A stretch of 64,000 bases of DNA from Deinococcus frigens DSM 12807 (GTDB lineage Bacteria > Deinococcota > Deinococci > Deinococcales > Deinococcaceae): the NCBI RefSeq assembly GCF_000701425.1, contig NZ_JNIW01000008.1, forward strand, positions 33,479 to 97,478. Reading direction: 5' to 3'. Below the pieces are notes generated by a model, which was given only the letters and a program-made list of their open reading frames with translations, was not told where the DNA came from and did no database searches. Positions 1 through 11,730 of the stretch are shown here, piece by piece; position 1 is the first letter of the stretch; each line of letters opens with the position of its first letter. The translations under genes and the position numbers were made by a program.

Positions 1-559
1 GCCTCACCTGCCCACGCACTTTTGTCTCGCGGCGCAGCGGGTACTGGCCCAGCTCCTCCTCGGGCACGGTGGGCGTGTCCAGCGTCAGGCGTTGGCGGGC
101 CAGCGTTTCCCGCAGCAATGTCTCAGCGGCGCGCACGTCGGCCTCCGTGGGATCGCCGCGCAGGTCCAACGTGCATTCGGGATGGGTCATGTTGACCGCG
201 TCCACGGCGAAGGCCGGGTTGATCCGCACGGAAGATTGCGCCAGCAGGTGTTCGCCGCTGTGCCGCGCCATGTGCCGCCAGCGCCGCGCTGCGTCCACCT
301 CGCCCGTTATCTGCGTGCCGACTGCCGGAGGGGTGCCGTCCAACTTGTGCCAGATCACGCCCGTCGCCTTGTCCTTGCGGGTGTCGGTCACGCCCGCCGC
401 TCCCCTATTCCAGCGCACCACGCCGTGATCGGCGCTCTGCCCGCCGCCCGCCGGATAGAAGGCGGTAGCGTCCAGGGCGATTTCTGCACCACTCACAGCC
501 TGAACGGTGGCGGCAAACGACAGTTCAGCCGAAGCCTGATGGTACAGGGGCCGGGTCAC
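1..559 (-). CDS. Alanyl-tRNA editing protein, AlaX-like (3' end cut by window edge)
   Basis: Only the first 186 codons are in the window; the gene runs off the left edge. Reading from GTG at 559, the protein has FYPAGGGQ at about residues 34-41 and HSGEHLL at about 100-106. These are the FYPxGGGQ loop and the HxxxH zinc site of the editing domain shared by AlaRS and free-standing AlaX proteins, which hydrolyse Ser-tRNA(Ala) and Gly-tRNA(Ala). The family match comes from these motifs; whether the C-terminal part is a short AlaX or a longer AlaRS-like protein cannot be seen. The GTG overlaps the TGA of the upstream thiol-oxidoreductase gene (GTGA), which suggests translational coupling. Confidence 0.8.
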   Translation of the reverse strand, partial: MTRPLYHQASAELSFAATVQAVSGAEIALDATAFYPAGGGQSADHGVVRWNRGAAGVTDTRKDKATGVIWHKLDGTPPAVGTQITGEVDAARRWRHMARHSGEHLLAQSSVRINPAFAVDAVNMTHPECTLDLRGDPTEADVRAAETLLRETLARQRLTLDTPTVPEEELGQYPLRRETKVRGQVR

Positions 560-1554
560 GGCCCGCCGCCCTCTGCCGCGCGGGTGAACTGGATCAGTTC
601 CAGCAGGGCCGCCGCGTCGTAGGGGTCCGCCGCCCTGTACGGGCCGACGAAGACGCTGGGCGTGCCGTTCAGGCCCAGCCGCCGCGCCTCGGCCAGTCCG
701 GCGTCCACCGCCGCCTTGCCGCCGCGCATAGAGAGGCAGGCTTTGAAGGCGTCGGCCTTCAGGCCGGTGTCGGCAGCCAGAGAAAGAAACACCGGGGCCG
801 GGTTGCCCGCCAGCCACGATTGATCGCGGAACAGCGCGTCCTTGTAGGCCCAGAATTTGCCCTGCTGGGCGGCGCATTCGCTGGCCTCGGCGGCGGGGCG
901 GGCCAGGGGATGGATGGATTCGAGGGGAAACTGATGGAACTCCACACGCACGTCGTCGGACAGTGCGCGCAGCAGGGTGGGCAGAGTCTGGGTCTCAAAT
1001 TGACGGCAGTAGGGACACTGAAAATCGCTGTAGACGCGTAGGATCACGTTGTTCTTCCCGGCTTTTCTGGCGGGCAGGGCATGGGCCGACGGCGCAAAGG
1101 TCCCGTCGGCCACACGCGTCAGGGTGAGATTCACCGTCAGCAGTTCGGCACCGGATTTGACCTCGATGGAAAACGGATCGGCACCGATGGTCAGGCCGGT
1201 CGGCAACTGCCTGACCACCTCATCCCGTTTTAAAAACTCCAGCATCGGCCCCGCCAGCCCGGCCCCGAAGCCGCTCAGCAGGCCCGTTAATTCTGCCGCC
1301 CGCGCCGCCGCCCCGTCCGAGTTCGCCACGGTCATTTCTGCGGCGGTCAGGGAGCCGCCCCGGCTCCGGAGGACCGCGCTGGAACCGTCAGCGAAGGTCA
1401 GGACGCCCGCCACGCCCTGGCTGGCCTCGGCCAGGGCAGGACTTTTCAGGAACGGGGCGAGGGGCCGGCCCACCTACGCCCCAGCGCTGTTCAGGACGCC
1501 TGCCAGCAGCAGCGTGGCCAGCAGCGGGGTTGGAGGTTTCATTCGAGCAGTCAT
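556..1554 (-). pseudogene. Exported DsbA-family thiol oxidoreductase, interrupted by an in-frame TAG
   Basis: A 333-codon frame starts at ATG 1554 (or ATG 1542) and carries a clean signal peptide: Lys/Arg, then a leucine-rich core, then NSAGA as a likely cleavage site. The next codon is TAG at 1476-1474, and the frame then continues open for 305 residues. The mature part has a thioredoxin-fold DsbA domain with CPYC (residues 180-183 of the full frame) in YSDFQCPYC and a cis-proline loop GTPSVFVG. It would act outside the membrane on protein disulfides. GTG at 1473, just after the stop, could start a signal-less cytoplasmic form. A -10 box TACCAT (1566-1561) lies 6 bases before ATG 1554, so the real start is upstream of the stop. 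A CAG-to-TAG mutation or a base-calling error are the simplest explanations. Confidence 0.75.
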
Positions 1555-1688
1555 GCGGACATGGTAGGCGACAGGGGCGGTCATTATCCCGGCGCGCAGT
1601 ACACCGTCCGCAGTGCACTATCCGCAGTGCACCGTCCGGTCACGCTCCAGCGCCTCCAGAGCGAGGCAGGGGCGGACCAGCCCTGCAC

Positions 1689-3489
1689 TCAACCCGGCGT
1701 CAGCGTTAGCCAGGCTTCCGGATTCAGCGGCTGCGAAGCCACCACACGGTTGCGGCCCTGGCGTTTGGCGCTGTACAGGGCCTCGTCGGCGGCGCGCATC
1801 AGGGCGGCGGGCGTGGACAGCGGCGCGGCGAATTCGGCCACGCCCAGCGAGACCGTGAGCTGCCCCAGCGCAATGCCCGCGTGGGTCAGGGTCCAGCCCG
1901 CAATCTCGGCGCGCAGGCGTTCGGCCACGGCGGTGGCCGCCGCCAGATCGTGGCCGGGCAGCAGCAGCGATAACTCCTCGCCGCCAGTGCGGGCGGGGGT
2001 GCTGCTGGGCGGGGCCAGCTCACGCAGCGCGGCGCTCAGGCGCACCAGGGCGGCGTCCCCGGCATCGTGGCCGAAGGTGTCGTTCAGGCGCTTGAAGTGG
2101 TCCACATCCAGCGCGATCAGCGACAGGGGCCGGTTGCTGGCGGCGGCGTGGGCCGTCTGGGCGGTCAGCTCGTCTTCCAGGCGGCGGCGGTTGAACAGCC
2201 CGGTCAGCGGATCGCGAATGGACTGGTGGAGCAACCGGTCTTGCAAGCGCAGTCCAGCCGGCGACAGCGAGACCTGACGCACGATACCGGGAATCAGGGG
2301 ACGCAGCTCTGCGGGAAACTCGGCTCTCTCCTCGGCGGGTCGCAGGCGCATGATGCCCAGCGTCTCGCCGTGAGAGAACAGCGGCACGCAGGTGTAGGAG
2401 CCGCCCAGGCAGGCCGGGGCCAGACGCTCTCCACCCGGCGACACGGACTCGCCCCGGCGCAGCGCCCAGCAGCCGTCCGGGGGGGGTGACTGCGCCCGTC
2501 TCGCCGCCCCAGCTTGCCAGCGGCAGCAGCAGATTGCGCGAGGCGTTGTGCTGGAGCAGGATGCCGCGCGTGCCGGGCAGCAGTTCCGGCAGAGCGCGCT
2601 CCAGAATCCGCGCGCCTTCCTCCAGGCTGCGGGCGGCCTGCATCCAGTCGCCAAACTCGCCCAGACGGCGCATCCAGTCGTTGCGGGCGGCCAGGGTCCC
2701 GGCGTGGGTCCGGGCCTGCCCCTGCGCCAACGCCAGCCCCGCGCTCATGTGGTTAAAGGCCCCTGCCAGCGCCTGGATCTCGGTGGGGCCGCGCAGTTCC
2801 ACCCGCACCCCGTCCGCGCCGTCGGTGAGCTGACGGGCGGCGGCGGTGAAGCGGCGAAAGCTGCTGGAAAGTTTCCGCGCGCTGTACAGCGTCGCGAGCA
2901 GGCTGGCCAGCAACGCGCCGCAGCCCACCCCGAACAGGCTCCAGCGCAGCCGCCGCAACTGCGCGGAGGCCTCTGCCTCCAGCTCCGCAAGCTGCGCGGT
3001 CTGTTCGGCGCGGTAGCCTGCCACCTCGGCGCGGGTGCTGTCCAGAATCCGCTTGCCCTGGCCCAGCTTGACCAGCGCGGCGGCGGCCTGCTCGCTGCGC
3101 TGGCGGGCGGCGATCTCGGGCACGGCCACCTCGATCTGCCAGCGGTCAATCATGGCGCGGATGCGGTCCAGGTGCTGGCCCCCGCGGCGGTCAGCCCCGT
3201 CCAGTGCGGCCAGTTCGGCGGGCAGAGCGGTGCGGGCGGCATCGTAGGGTTTCAGAAACGCAGCGTCCCCGGCAATCACGTAGCCGCGCACACCGGTCTC
3301 CAGATCCACCACATGCTGCATCACCTGCCCGATGCCCGTCAGGCTGGCACGGGTCTGCGCCGCCTGATCCGTTGCCTGCACGCGGGCGTCCAGCGCCGCC
3401 GCCAGCAGAGCGAAGGCCACCACCAGCAGCACCCAGAAAGGAAGCTGGGCCAGCAACAACAGTCGGCGCAGGGTCATTCTGCCGCTCAC
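1689..3489 (-). pseudogene. CHASE3-HAMP-GAF-GGDEF diguanylate cyclase, frameshifted at a G8 run
   Basis: Two overlapping reading frames make one protein of about 599 residues. The first starts at GTG 3489 (TACTCT box 6 bases upstream, leaderless type). It has an N-terminal membrane helix (about 8-32), a CHASE3-like periplasmic four-helix segment with the DLETGVRGYVI motif, a second helix (about 184-203), a HAMP-like linker and the start of a GAF-like region. Near 2479-2486 there are eight G bases, where seven would join the frames. The second frame then gives the rest of GAF and a GGDEF domain with TGGEEL as the active-site motif and no obvious RxxD inhibitory site. The product would make c-di-GMP at the membrane if read through. 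The eight-base run is a classic slippage or base-calling site. Confidence 0.8.
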
Positions 3490-3538
3490 TTTAGGAGAGT
3501 AAAGCGTGCGGAGTTCTTACAGGTCAGCAGATTCAGGT

Positions 3539-4350
3539 TTAGCGCACGCAACCGTCCGCAAGGCTCTCGGCCAGCGCAGCCACGTCCCGTCCCTCGCGCA
3601 CGGCGTTGATAAAGGCGCTGCCCACCACCACGCCGTCGGCCAGTCCCGCCACCCCATGCGCCGTCTGAGCGTCCCCCACGCCGAAGCCCACGGCAATCGG
3701 CACATCGGTGTGCTGGCGGGCCAGGGCCAGCATGGCGGGGACCTCGCTCAGCGCCGCGCCCTCGCGCGCCCCGGTCACGCCGGTCACGCTGACGGCATAC
3801 AGAAAGCCGGTACACGCTTCGGCCACCAGCTTGATGCGCTCGGGCGTGCTGGTGGGCGCGATCAGGAAGGTGACCGCCAGCCCGTATTCGGCGGCCAGAT
3901 CGGCGATTTCGAGGTCCTGGTCCGGGGGCAGATCGGGCAGGATCAACCCGTCCACCCCCGCCGCCTGCGCCAGCTCCATGAACTCGCGGGGGCCGACAGC
4001 GTAGATGGGATTCACGTAGGTCATGATCACGATGGGCGTGTCGTGACGGGTCCGCAGCTCCTTCACGAGTTCAATGGTGCGGCGCGTGCTGGTGCCGTCC
4101 GCCAGCGCCTGCTCAGAGGCGCGCTGGACGGTGGGACCGTCGCCCAGCGGATCGCTGTAGGGCAGCCCCACTTCCAGCACATCGGCGCGGGCCAGCAGCT
4201 CGTCGGCCAGCGCGGGGAAGGCGGCGGCAGACGGATACCCGGCGGTCATGAAGGGAATGAAGGCGGCGCGGCCCCCGGCCTTTGCATTCTCAAACGCGGC
4301 GCGGATACGGGCCACACCCCTGGACTGCACACCCTTAGATTCAACAGCGG

Positions 4351-4354
<4 letters not shown>
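3539..4354 (-). CDS. trpA: Tryptophan synthase alpha chain
   Basis: This 271-residue protein splits indole-3-glycerol phosphate into indole and glyceraldehyde 3-phosphate and passes indole to TrpB. The TIM-barrel signature [15 protein letters not shown] is present, with the two catalytic acids at E61 and D72 (the E49 and D60 of the E. coli enzyme). The phosphate-binding GFGV and GSAF loops are near the C-terminus. Length is normal. ATG 4354 overlaps the trpB stop by four bases (ATGA), so the pair is translationally coupled. The other trp genes are not in this window. Confidence 0.97.
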
Positions 4355-5613
<1,259 letters not shown>

Positions 5614-5652
5614 GGCCCCAGCGTAGGATTCTGGATACAGGACGCGGGCGGG

Positions 5653-5684
5653 AAACTTAGACAACCTGTCTAAGTTTGTGACAA
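5653..5684 (-). promoter_or_regulatory. trpBA promoter with an 11-bp inverted-repeat operator
   Basis: A perfect inverted repeat, AAACTTAGACA and TGTCTAAGTTT with a 3-base spacer, occupies 5653-5677. On the minus strand it overlaps a promoter: TTGTCA at 5684-5679, 17 bases, then TCTAAG at 5661-5656. Transcription would start near 5649, about 36 bases before the trpB ATG. A repressor bound here would cover both the spacer and the -10. The palindrome also covers the gluQ stop codon (5672-5670). The repressor is unknown; the motif core TTAGACA-N3-TGTCTAA suits a winged-helix or TetR-like dimer. Confidence 0.6.
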
Positions 5685-6584
5685 AGATTTCACTGGATGA
5701 AAATGCCCAAACTCACGCCAGGCGGGAATGAGGTCCGCCGCACTGATCTCGTCTGGAACGGCGTTAAAGGGCGGAAAATCAAGACTCCGTGCCAGTTCGG
5801 AGAGGACTTGACCCGCCGATTCGCCCGCTTCCCGCAGGGCCATCACCGGCGGCGCACCGTCCCGCTTGGCCAGACGCTCGCCCCGGAAGTCGGTCATCAG
5901 GGGGACATGCAGGTAGCGCGGCGTGGAAAACCCCAGCGCCTGCTGCAAGGCCACCTGACGCGGCGTGGCGGTCCACAGGTCTGTGCCGCGCAGAATGTCG
6001 GTCACGGCCATCTCGGCGTCGTCCACCACCACGGCTAGGTGATAGGCAAACACACCGTCGTTGCGCTGCAACACGAAGTCACCCACCTCTGAGCGGAGAT
6101 GCTGGCAAAGGGTTTCTCCGGTCAATTCGTCGGAAATGCAGACCGTTTCATCTGGCACACGCCAACGCTGGGCAGCGGGACGATCCGGGCCTCTTCCAGA
6201 GCGGCAAAGCCCCGGATAAACAGCCTCATCCCCGTGCGGCGCTCCGGCGCTGTCCTGAATGGCGGTAATGATTTCCTTGCGGGTGCAGGTGCAGGGATAG
6301 GTGGCCAGGCGGGCCAGAACTTCGGCGTAGAGTTCCAGCCTTTCCGATTGCAGGTATTCCGCGTCCCAGTCCAGGCCCAGCCATTCCAGATCACGGCGCG
6401 TGGCGTCGCAAGCCCAGTCGCGCACGCGGCCCGTGTCCAGATCCTCGAAGCGCAGTAGGTGGCGGCCCCCGTGCGCGCGGGTGTGCAGCCACGCCAGCAG
6501 CGCCGTGCGGGCGTTGCCCAGATGCATGGCCCCGGTGGGACTGGGGGCAAAGCGGCCCACCACCGGCTGATTCCCCGCGTTCAT
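5670..6584 (-). CDS. gluQ: Glutamyl-Q tRNA(Asp) synthetase
   Basis: A 304-residue paralogue of the GluRS catalytic domain without the anticodon-binding half. It attaches glutamate to the queuine base of tRNA(Asp). Visible class I motifs are [12 protein letters not shown] (HIGH-like) and ERLAKRDGA (KMSKS-like). The zinc knuckle characteristic of GluQRS is present as YPCTCTRK followed by YPGLCR. ATG 6584 is preceded by TAGCCT seven bases upstream (6597-6592), a leaderless-type promoter, with a possible CTGACA -35. The gene stands divergent to the TSUP transporter with only 68 bases between them. Confidence 0.93.
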   Translation of the reverse strand: MNAGNQPVVGRFAPSPTGAMHLGNARTALLAWLHTRAHGGRHLLRFEDLDTGRVRDWACDATRRDLEWLGLDWDAEYLQSERLELYAEVLARLATYPCTCTRKEIITAIQDSAGAPHGDEAVYPGLCRSGRGPDRPAAQRWRVPDETVCISDELTGETLCQHLRSEVGDFVLQRNDGVFAYHLAVVVDDAEMAVTDILRGTDLWTATPRQVALQQALGFSTPRYLHVPLMTDFRGERLAKRDGAPPVMALREAGESAGQVLSELARSLDFPPFNAVPDEISAADLIPAWREFGHFHPVKSLSQT

Positions 6585-6652
6585 AGGCGTGAGGCTAGCG
6601 CAGGGTACAGAGAAGTGTCAGCAACGCTCCTCCAACTGCTACAGTCCTCCCC

Positions 6653-7405
6653 GTGCCTGGTCCCGAAGTCCTGTTGTACGGCATCCCGCTGGCATTTCTG
6701 GCCGGATTTATTGACGCGGTGGCCGGCGGCGGCGGTACCATCACGCTGCCCACGCTGTTTTTCATGGGCCTGTCCCCGGCGCAGGTGGTGGCGACCAACA
6801 AGCTGCTCGCCATCTTCGGTTCGGGCAGCGCGACGCTTCAGTACTGGCGCAAGGGACATGTGGAACTGGCGCTGATCGTGCGTCTGCTGCCGCTGGCCCT
6901 GATCGGCAGCGCCTTCGGCGCGTATCTGGTGCATTTCGTCAACCCGGACTCGTTTCGCACCTTGATCGGCGTGGTGATCCTGGGCGTGGGCGCGCTGGTA
7001 CTGGTCAACAAACGCTTTGGCCTGGAAGACCATTACCCCGGCCTGACTGCCCGCACCCTGGCCCTGACGCTGCCCGGCGCATTCGTCATCGGCATCTACG
7101 ACGGCTTCCTCGGCCCCGGCACCGGCACGTTTTTAATGTTCCTGTTCGCGCTGGCGGGCTTCAATCTGGTGGGCGCGAGCGGCAACGCGCGGACCGTCAA
7201 CTTCGCCACCAACCTGGGCGCGCTCATCTTCTTCCTGATCGGCGGAAAAATGGTCTTCTGGATCGGCCTGCCGATGGGCGTCGCCAACGCGCTGGGCGCA
7301 ACCGTGGGCGCACGCATGGCGATGTTGCGCGGCAGCGCCTTTGTGAAGTGGATTTACGGCGGCATCGTGCTGGTGGTGGCGGCGCGGCTGTTGCTGGGAC
7401 GTTGA
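6653..7405 (+). CDS. TSUP (TauE/SafE) family membrane transporter
   Basis: A 250-residue integral membrane protein with about eight hydrophobic helices and the duplicated TSUP signature: [16 protein letters not shown] near residue 14 and [17 protein letters not shown] in the second half. Family members export sulfite, sulfoacetate or other organosulfur anions; the substrate here cannot be read from sequence. The GTG start is supported by a TACAGT box (6640-6645) seven bases upstream and the absence of a Shine-Dalgarno sequence. Confidence 0.88.
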   Translation: MPGPEVLLYGIPLAFLAGFIDAVAGGGGTITLPTLFFMGLSPAQVVATNKLLAIFGSGSATLQYWRKGHVELALIVRLLPLALIGSAFGAYLVHFVNPDSFRTLIGVVILGVGALVLVNKRFGLEDHYPGLTARTLALTLPGAFVIGIYDGFLGPGTGTFLMFLFALAGFNLVGASGNARTVNFATNLGALIFFLIGGKMVFWIGLPMGVANALGATVGARMAMLRGSAFVKWIYGGIVLVVAARLLLGR

Positions 7406-7523
7406 GGGCAGTGCCTGACGCGTCTCCAATCTGCCCGTGATCCGCCCAGCATCAACGTTCCCTAAACCCTCAACCGTGCCTTTCAGCGTCCTTAAGAGTT
7501 GGCTACCGCGCCAGAATGGGGAC

Positions 7524-8111
7524 ATGACAGATGCCACGACAACTCCCACCAGCGAAATCCCGTCACCCGAAACCTTCGACCCGCAGCAGGCGATCCTGGC
7601 GGGCGGCTGTTTCTGGTGCACCGAGGCCGTGATGCAGCAGGTGCGCGGCGTGCAGAAGATCGAGAGTGGCTACATCGGCGGCGACACCCCGCACCCCGAT
7701 TACCGCAGCGTGTGCAGTGGAGAGACCGGCCACGCCGAGGCCGTGCGCGTGACCTTTGATCCGCAGCAGGTGAGCTACAAGGACCTGCTGGGCCTGTTCT
7801 TCGCCACCCACGATCCCACCTCGCTGAACCGCCAGGGCGCGGACGCCGGAACCCAGTACCGCAGCGCCGTGTTTCCCCTGACCCCCGAGCAGGAGCGCGA
7901 GACCCGCGAGGTCATGGCCGATCTGGACGCGCAGGGCGTGTTCGGCAGGCCTATCGTGACCAGCGTTGAACCCGCCACCCAGTTTCATGTGGCCGAGGAC
8001 TACCACCAGAACTACTACGCCGACAACTCGCGCCAGCCGTACTGCGTGGCCGTGATCGCGCCCAAGGTGGCCAAGCTCCGCAAGCACTACGCCGAGAAGC
8101 TTAACGCCTGA
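7524..8111 (+). CDS. msrA: Peptide methionine-S-sulfoxide reductase MsrA
   Basis: A 195-residue enzyme that repairs methionine-S-sulfoxide in oxidised proteins. The catalytic motif GGCFWC is at residues 27-32, with C29 as the nucleophile, and the fold markers [24 protein letters not shown] and [20 protein letters not shown] are all present. I chose ATG 7524; a longer frame from 7437 adds a proline/serine segment with no family support. A weak CAGAAT box sits six bases before the ATG. No MsrB is fused or adjacent. Confidence 0.95.
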   Translation: MTDATTTPTSEIPSPETFDPQQAILAGGCFWCTEAVMQQVRGVQKIESGYIGGDTPHPDYRSVCSGETGHAEAVRVTFDPQQVSYKDLLGLFFATHDPTSLNRQGADAGTQYRSAVFPLTPEQERETREVMADLDAQGVFGRPIVTSVEPATQFHVAEDYHQNYYADNSRQPYCVAVIAPKVAKLRKHYAEKLNA

Positions 8112-8192
8112 GTGTGGGGAAGAATTGAAGAGGGCTGGGGCGGGGATGGACGCGCCTCAGCCTTCTTTTCGGGAGCTGCTTAGACTGTCCGC

Positions 8193-8660
8193 ATGGAATC
8201 TGTCTGGACCGAGCTGAAGCTGATGCAGGGCCTGCTGGTAGCCTTTGTCCTCAGCGGGGCGATTGGCTGGGAGAGGGAGCGTCTGCACCGCAGCGCGGGG
8301 CTGCGGACGCACATGCTGGTGGGCATGAGCGCGGCGCTGTTCGTCGTCCTGGCCGAGACGCTGATCAACTCGTTCGGCAGCCGGGACGATGGGGTGCGCT
8401 TCGACATGATCGGTCTGCTGGGCGCGGTGGTCAGCGGCATCAGCTTTCTGGGTGCGGGCGCTATCTTCTCGGACCGGGGGCAGAAGGCCAAGGGCCTGAC
8501 CACGGCGGCGGGTCTGCTGGCGACGGCGGGCGTGGGCGTGGCCTGCGGGCTGCACCTGTATGTGCTGGCAACCGGGGCCACGGTCCTGTTCCTCTTCACG
8601 CTGGCGGTGGTCCGGCGTCTGGCGCAGGGAGAGGGGAATGCTGCTGAGGACAGGGAGTAG
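8193..8660 (+). CDS. MgtC/SapB family membrane protein
   Basis: A 155-residue protein with four or five membrane helices and the family signature [23 protein letters not shown] near the N-terminus, followed by [11 protein letters not shown] and [19 protein letters not shown]. MgtC-like proteins are tied to magnesium homeostasis and, in some bacteria, to inhibition of the F-type ATPase; the role here is inferred only from family. ATG 8193 has TAGACT six bases upstream (8181-8186), so it is probably leaderless. Confidence 0.9.
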   Translation: MESVWTELKLMQGLLVAFVLSGAIGWERERLHRSAGLRTHMLVGMSAALFVVLAETLINSFGSRDDGVRFDMIGLLGAVVSGISFLGAGAIFSDRGQKAKGLTTAAGLLATAGVGVACGLHLYVLATGATVLFLFTLAVVRRLAQGEGNAAEDRE

Positions 8661-8697
8661 TGAGCAGGCCTCCAATACTCTCATCCGTCCGCCGGAG

Positions 8698-8711
8698 TAT
8701 TGTATACAATA
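8698..8711. promoter_or_regulatory. 14-bp palindromic operator overlapping the gntR -10 box
   Basis: TATTGTATACAATA is a perfect palindrome. Its right half, TACAAT at 8705-8710, is also the -10 box, six bases before the ATG at 8717. Operators with a GTATAC core are typical of FCD-type GntR regulators, so the site fits autorepression of the gene that follows. No second copy was seen just upstream of the proline dehydrogenase gene (9395-9458). Confidence 0.65.
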
Positions 8712-8716
8712 TCCAC

Positions 8717-9394
<678 letters not shown>

Positions 9395-9458
9395 GTCTTC
9401 TCTCTCCCTAGACCCTTTGCCCCTTTGACCCTCAGACCTCCCAAGCAAGGAGCTTTTC

Positions 9459-10391
9459 ATGATTGACCAGATCTACCGCAAGGCCGTCCTGACCGTTTCG
9501 GGACAGAAATTCGTGGAAAATATCGTCCGCAAGCAGGGCTGGGGCCTGGCGCAGCGCTTCGTGGCCGGTGAAGAGGTGGACGGCGCGATTGCCGCCGTGC
9601 AGGAATTGCAGGCCGAGGGCATTCAGGGCAACCTGGACCTGCTGGGCGAGTTCGTGGCCTCGCCGGAAAAAGCGGGCGAGTTTGCCGAGAAGGTCCTGCA
9701 CCTGCTGGACGCCGCGCACGCCGCCGGAATCACGCCCTACGCCAGCATCAAGCTGTCCGCCGTGGGCCAGGGCCAGACCGTGGACGGGCAGGATTTGGGC
9801 CTGACCAACGCCCGGAGCATCGTGGGCAAGGCAAGAGAGTATGGCGGCTTCGTCTGCCTGGACATGGAAGACCACCCGCGCGTGGACCAGACCCTGGAGC
9901 AATTCCGCATGCTGGCCGAGGAATTTGGCACGCAGCACGTCGGCACGGTGTTGCAGAGCTACCTGTACCGCACGGAACAGGACCGCGACAGCCTGGAAGA
10001 CCTGCACCCGAATCTGCGGATCGTCAAGGGCGCGTACCTGGAACCCGAATCGGTGGCCATGCCCGACAAGGCCGACGTGGACGCCAGTTACCGCAAGCTG
10101 GTGTACGCGCACATGCAGGCCGGAAATTACGTCAACGTCGGCACGCACGACGAGAGCATCATCGAGGATGTCAAGCATTTCGCGCTGGCCCACGGCATCC
10201 CCAAGGACGCTTACGAATTCCAGATGCTGTACGGGGTGCGCCGCGACTTGCAGCGGGAGCTGGCGGCGGCGGGCTGCCGCGTGCGGGCCTATATCCCCTA
10301 CGGGCGTGACTGGTACCCGTACTTCTCGCGCCGAATTGCCGAGCGCCCAGCCAACGTGATGTTCATCCTGAAGGGCTTTTTGAAGGGATGA
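9459..10391 (+). CDS. Proline dehydrogenase (monofunctional)
   Basis: A 310-residue FAD-dependent TIM-barrel enzyme that oxidises proline to pyrroline-5-carboxylate and feeds electrons to quinone at the membrane. It has the size of the Thermus enzyme. The C-terminal signature [20 protein letters not shown] holds the substrate-binding YxxxRRxxE pattern, and [12 protein letters not shown] is also typical. A Shine-Dalgarno AAGGAG lies nine bases before ATG 9459. The stop overlaps the next gene (ATGA). The partner dehydrogenase is two genes downstream. Confidence 0.95.
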   Translation: MIDQIYRKAVLTVSGQKFVENIVRKQGWGLAQRFVAGEEVDGAIAAVQELQAEGIQGNLDLLGEFVASPEKAGEFAEKVLHLLDAAHAAGITPYASIKLSAVGQGQTVDGQDLGLTNARSIVGKAREYGGFVCLDMEDHPRVDQTLEQFRMLAEEFGTQHVGTVLQSYLYRTEQDRDSLEDLHPNLRIVKGAYLEPESVAMPDKADVDASYRKLVYAHMQAGNYVNVGTHDESIIEDVKHFALAHGIPKDAYEFQMLYGVRRDLQRELAAAGCRVRAYIPYGRDWYPYFSRRIAERPANVMFILKGFLKG

Positions 10392-10810
10392 CGATGGATT
10401 GGGCGGCGTTCGAGGAAGAGGTCAACGCGCAGCGGGACTGCGGCGAAGTCATCGTGCTGGGTGCGCCGGAGGGTGAGTGGAATTGGCTCAGCTCTGGGCA
10501 GCCGAGAGAGGACACGTTTCCACTCAGCCGCGAGGAGGCCGGGCGCATCCTGACCCACCTGCTCACGCAGGACTTGGCTTACGACGTGCCGCTCTTGCCA
10601 GCAGCCAAGGCTGCCGAACTCGCACAGACCTATCTGGACGCCATTCACTCCGGTGCCCACCTCTATAGCAACAACGATCCTGCCGAACTGGCTTCAGGCC
10701 GCCCGCTCAGGGGTTGGACGCCGATCATCGAAGCGGCCACCTTCGACATCGGCGTCTACAGCCTCCACGCCGATCAGCGGACCGTGTTCTGGGTGCTGGA
10801 TGAAGACTGA
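10388..10810 (+). CDS. Hypothetical protein in the proline operon
   Basis: A 140-residue acidic soluble protein that I do not recognise. It has no signal peptide or membrane segment, and is rich in Glu, Asp and Trp ([26 protein letters not shown]). Its ATG overlaps the proline dehydrogenase stop (ATGA), so it is made from the same mRNA; ATG 10394 is an alternative start. Composition matches its neighbours, so it does not look recently acquired. Confidence 0.7.
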   Translation: MTMDWAAFEEEVNAQRDCGEVIVLGAPEGEWNWLSSGQPREDTFPLSREEAGRILTHLLTQDLAYDVPLLPAAKAAELAQTYLDAIHSGAHLYSNNDPAELASGRPLRGWTPIIEAATFDIGVYSLHADQRTVFWVLDED

Positions 10811-10827
10811 AGCGCAAGGAGCTACTT

Positions 10828-11730
10828 ATGCCTGACCTCAACACATCCGTAGCCCCCCTGATCGGCGTCACTGGAGCGCCCGGCAACGTCGGCACGCCGC
10901 TGGTGCGGGAGTTGCTGAAACGCGGCGCGCGGGTGCGGGTGCTGGCCCGTCACCCTGAAAAGGCGTGGCAGGCGTTTGCGGACGCCCCGCCCTCCCAGAT
11001 TGAATTCGTGATGATGGAATTTGGCCAGCGCAGGACGTATTTGAACGCCTTTGACGGGCTGGATAAGCTGTTCGTGCTGCGCCCACCCGCCGTCAGCCAG
11101 GTCAGCAAAGCCGTATTCCCGGCGCTGGACGTGGCGCTGGGGGCCGGGGTGCGGCACTTCGCGCTGCTGTCGATTCAGGGAGCGGACAGACTGCCGTTCA
11201 CGCCGCACGCCCAGCTCGAAAAGCATCTGGGAGGCAACGGCGCAACCTATACCTTTCTACGGGCCAGCTTTTTCATGCAGAACCTGACCACCACGCATCT
11301 GCCGGACTTGAAGAAGGGCATCATCGCCGTGCCAGCCGGAAACGGGCGCACCAGTTTTGTAGACGCGAATGACGTGGGCGAGGCTGCTGCCATCATCCTG
11401 ACTGAAGGCGGACACGAGAATAGGGCGTATGAATTGACCGGCCCGGACGCCCTGACTTACGCCGAGGTGGCCCAGATATTTACCCGCGTCACCGGCCATC
11501 TGTACCGCTACACCGACCCCAACCCCCTCACCTTTTACCGCCAGATGCGCGGCCACGGCGCGGGCCGGGCCGAAGTGCTGGTGATGACAGCCATTTACGC
11601 CACCGCCCGTCTGGGCCTTGCCAAACACGTCTCGGACGATTTGCCCGCATTGCTGGGCCGCCCGGCCCACAGCATTGAAGACTTCGCCCACACCCTCACA
11701 GGACTACTTCAAGGAGACCACCATGCTTAA
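10828..11730 (+). CDS. NmrA-like NAD(P)-binding protein (atypical SDR)
   Basis: A 300-residue Rossmann-fold protein. The N-terminal dinucleotide motif is [14 protein letters not shown] (about residues 12-25), and ARHPEK after strand 2 favours NADP(H). The motif SIQGAD and the conserved [11 protein letters not shown] are typical of the NmrA/QOR2 group, which includes redox sensors and quinone reductases. The usual YxxxK pair of classical SDRs is absent. A strong AAGGAG lies 8 bases before the ATG. It sits between the two proline catabolism enzymes and overlaps the P5C dehydrogenase start by eight bases. Its substrate is unknown. Confidence 0.8.
   Translation: MPDLNTSVAPLIGVTGAPGNVGTPLVRELLKRGARVRVLARHPEKAWQAFADAPPSQIEFVMMEFGQRRTYLNAFDGLDKLFVLRPPAVSQVSKAVFPALDVALGAGVRHFALLSIQGADRLPFTPHAQLEKHLGGNGATYTFLRASFFMQNLTTTHLPDLKKGIIAVPAGNGRTSFVDANDVGEAAAIILTEGGHENRAYELTGPDALTYAEVAQIFTRVTGHLYRYTDPNPLTFYRQMRGHGAGRAEVLVMTAIYATARLGLAKHVSDDLPALLGRPAHSIEDFAHTLTGLLQGDHHA

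Noticed and set aside
1474..1476. Pyrrolysine or general TAG recoding
   Set aside because: TAG ends several normal genes here and no recoding genes are visible; point mutation or read error is simpler.
2548..3609. Long plus-strand frame opposite the GGDEF gene
   Set aside because: Typical high-GC shadow of the minus-strand gene: His/Gln/Arg-rich with no family motif. The same holds for the long antisense frames at 13782-15521 and 38509-40419.
5614..5664. TTG 5664 as trpB start
   Set aside because: It lies inside the promoter palindrome, upstream of the predicted transcript start; the conserved protein begins at ATG 5613.
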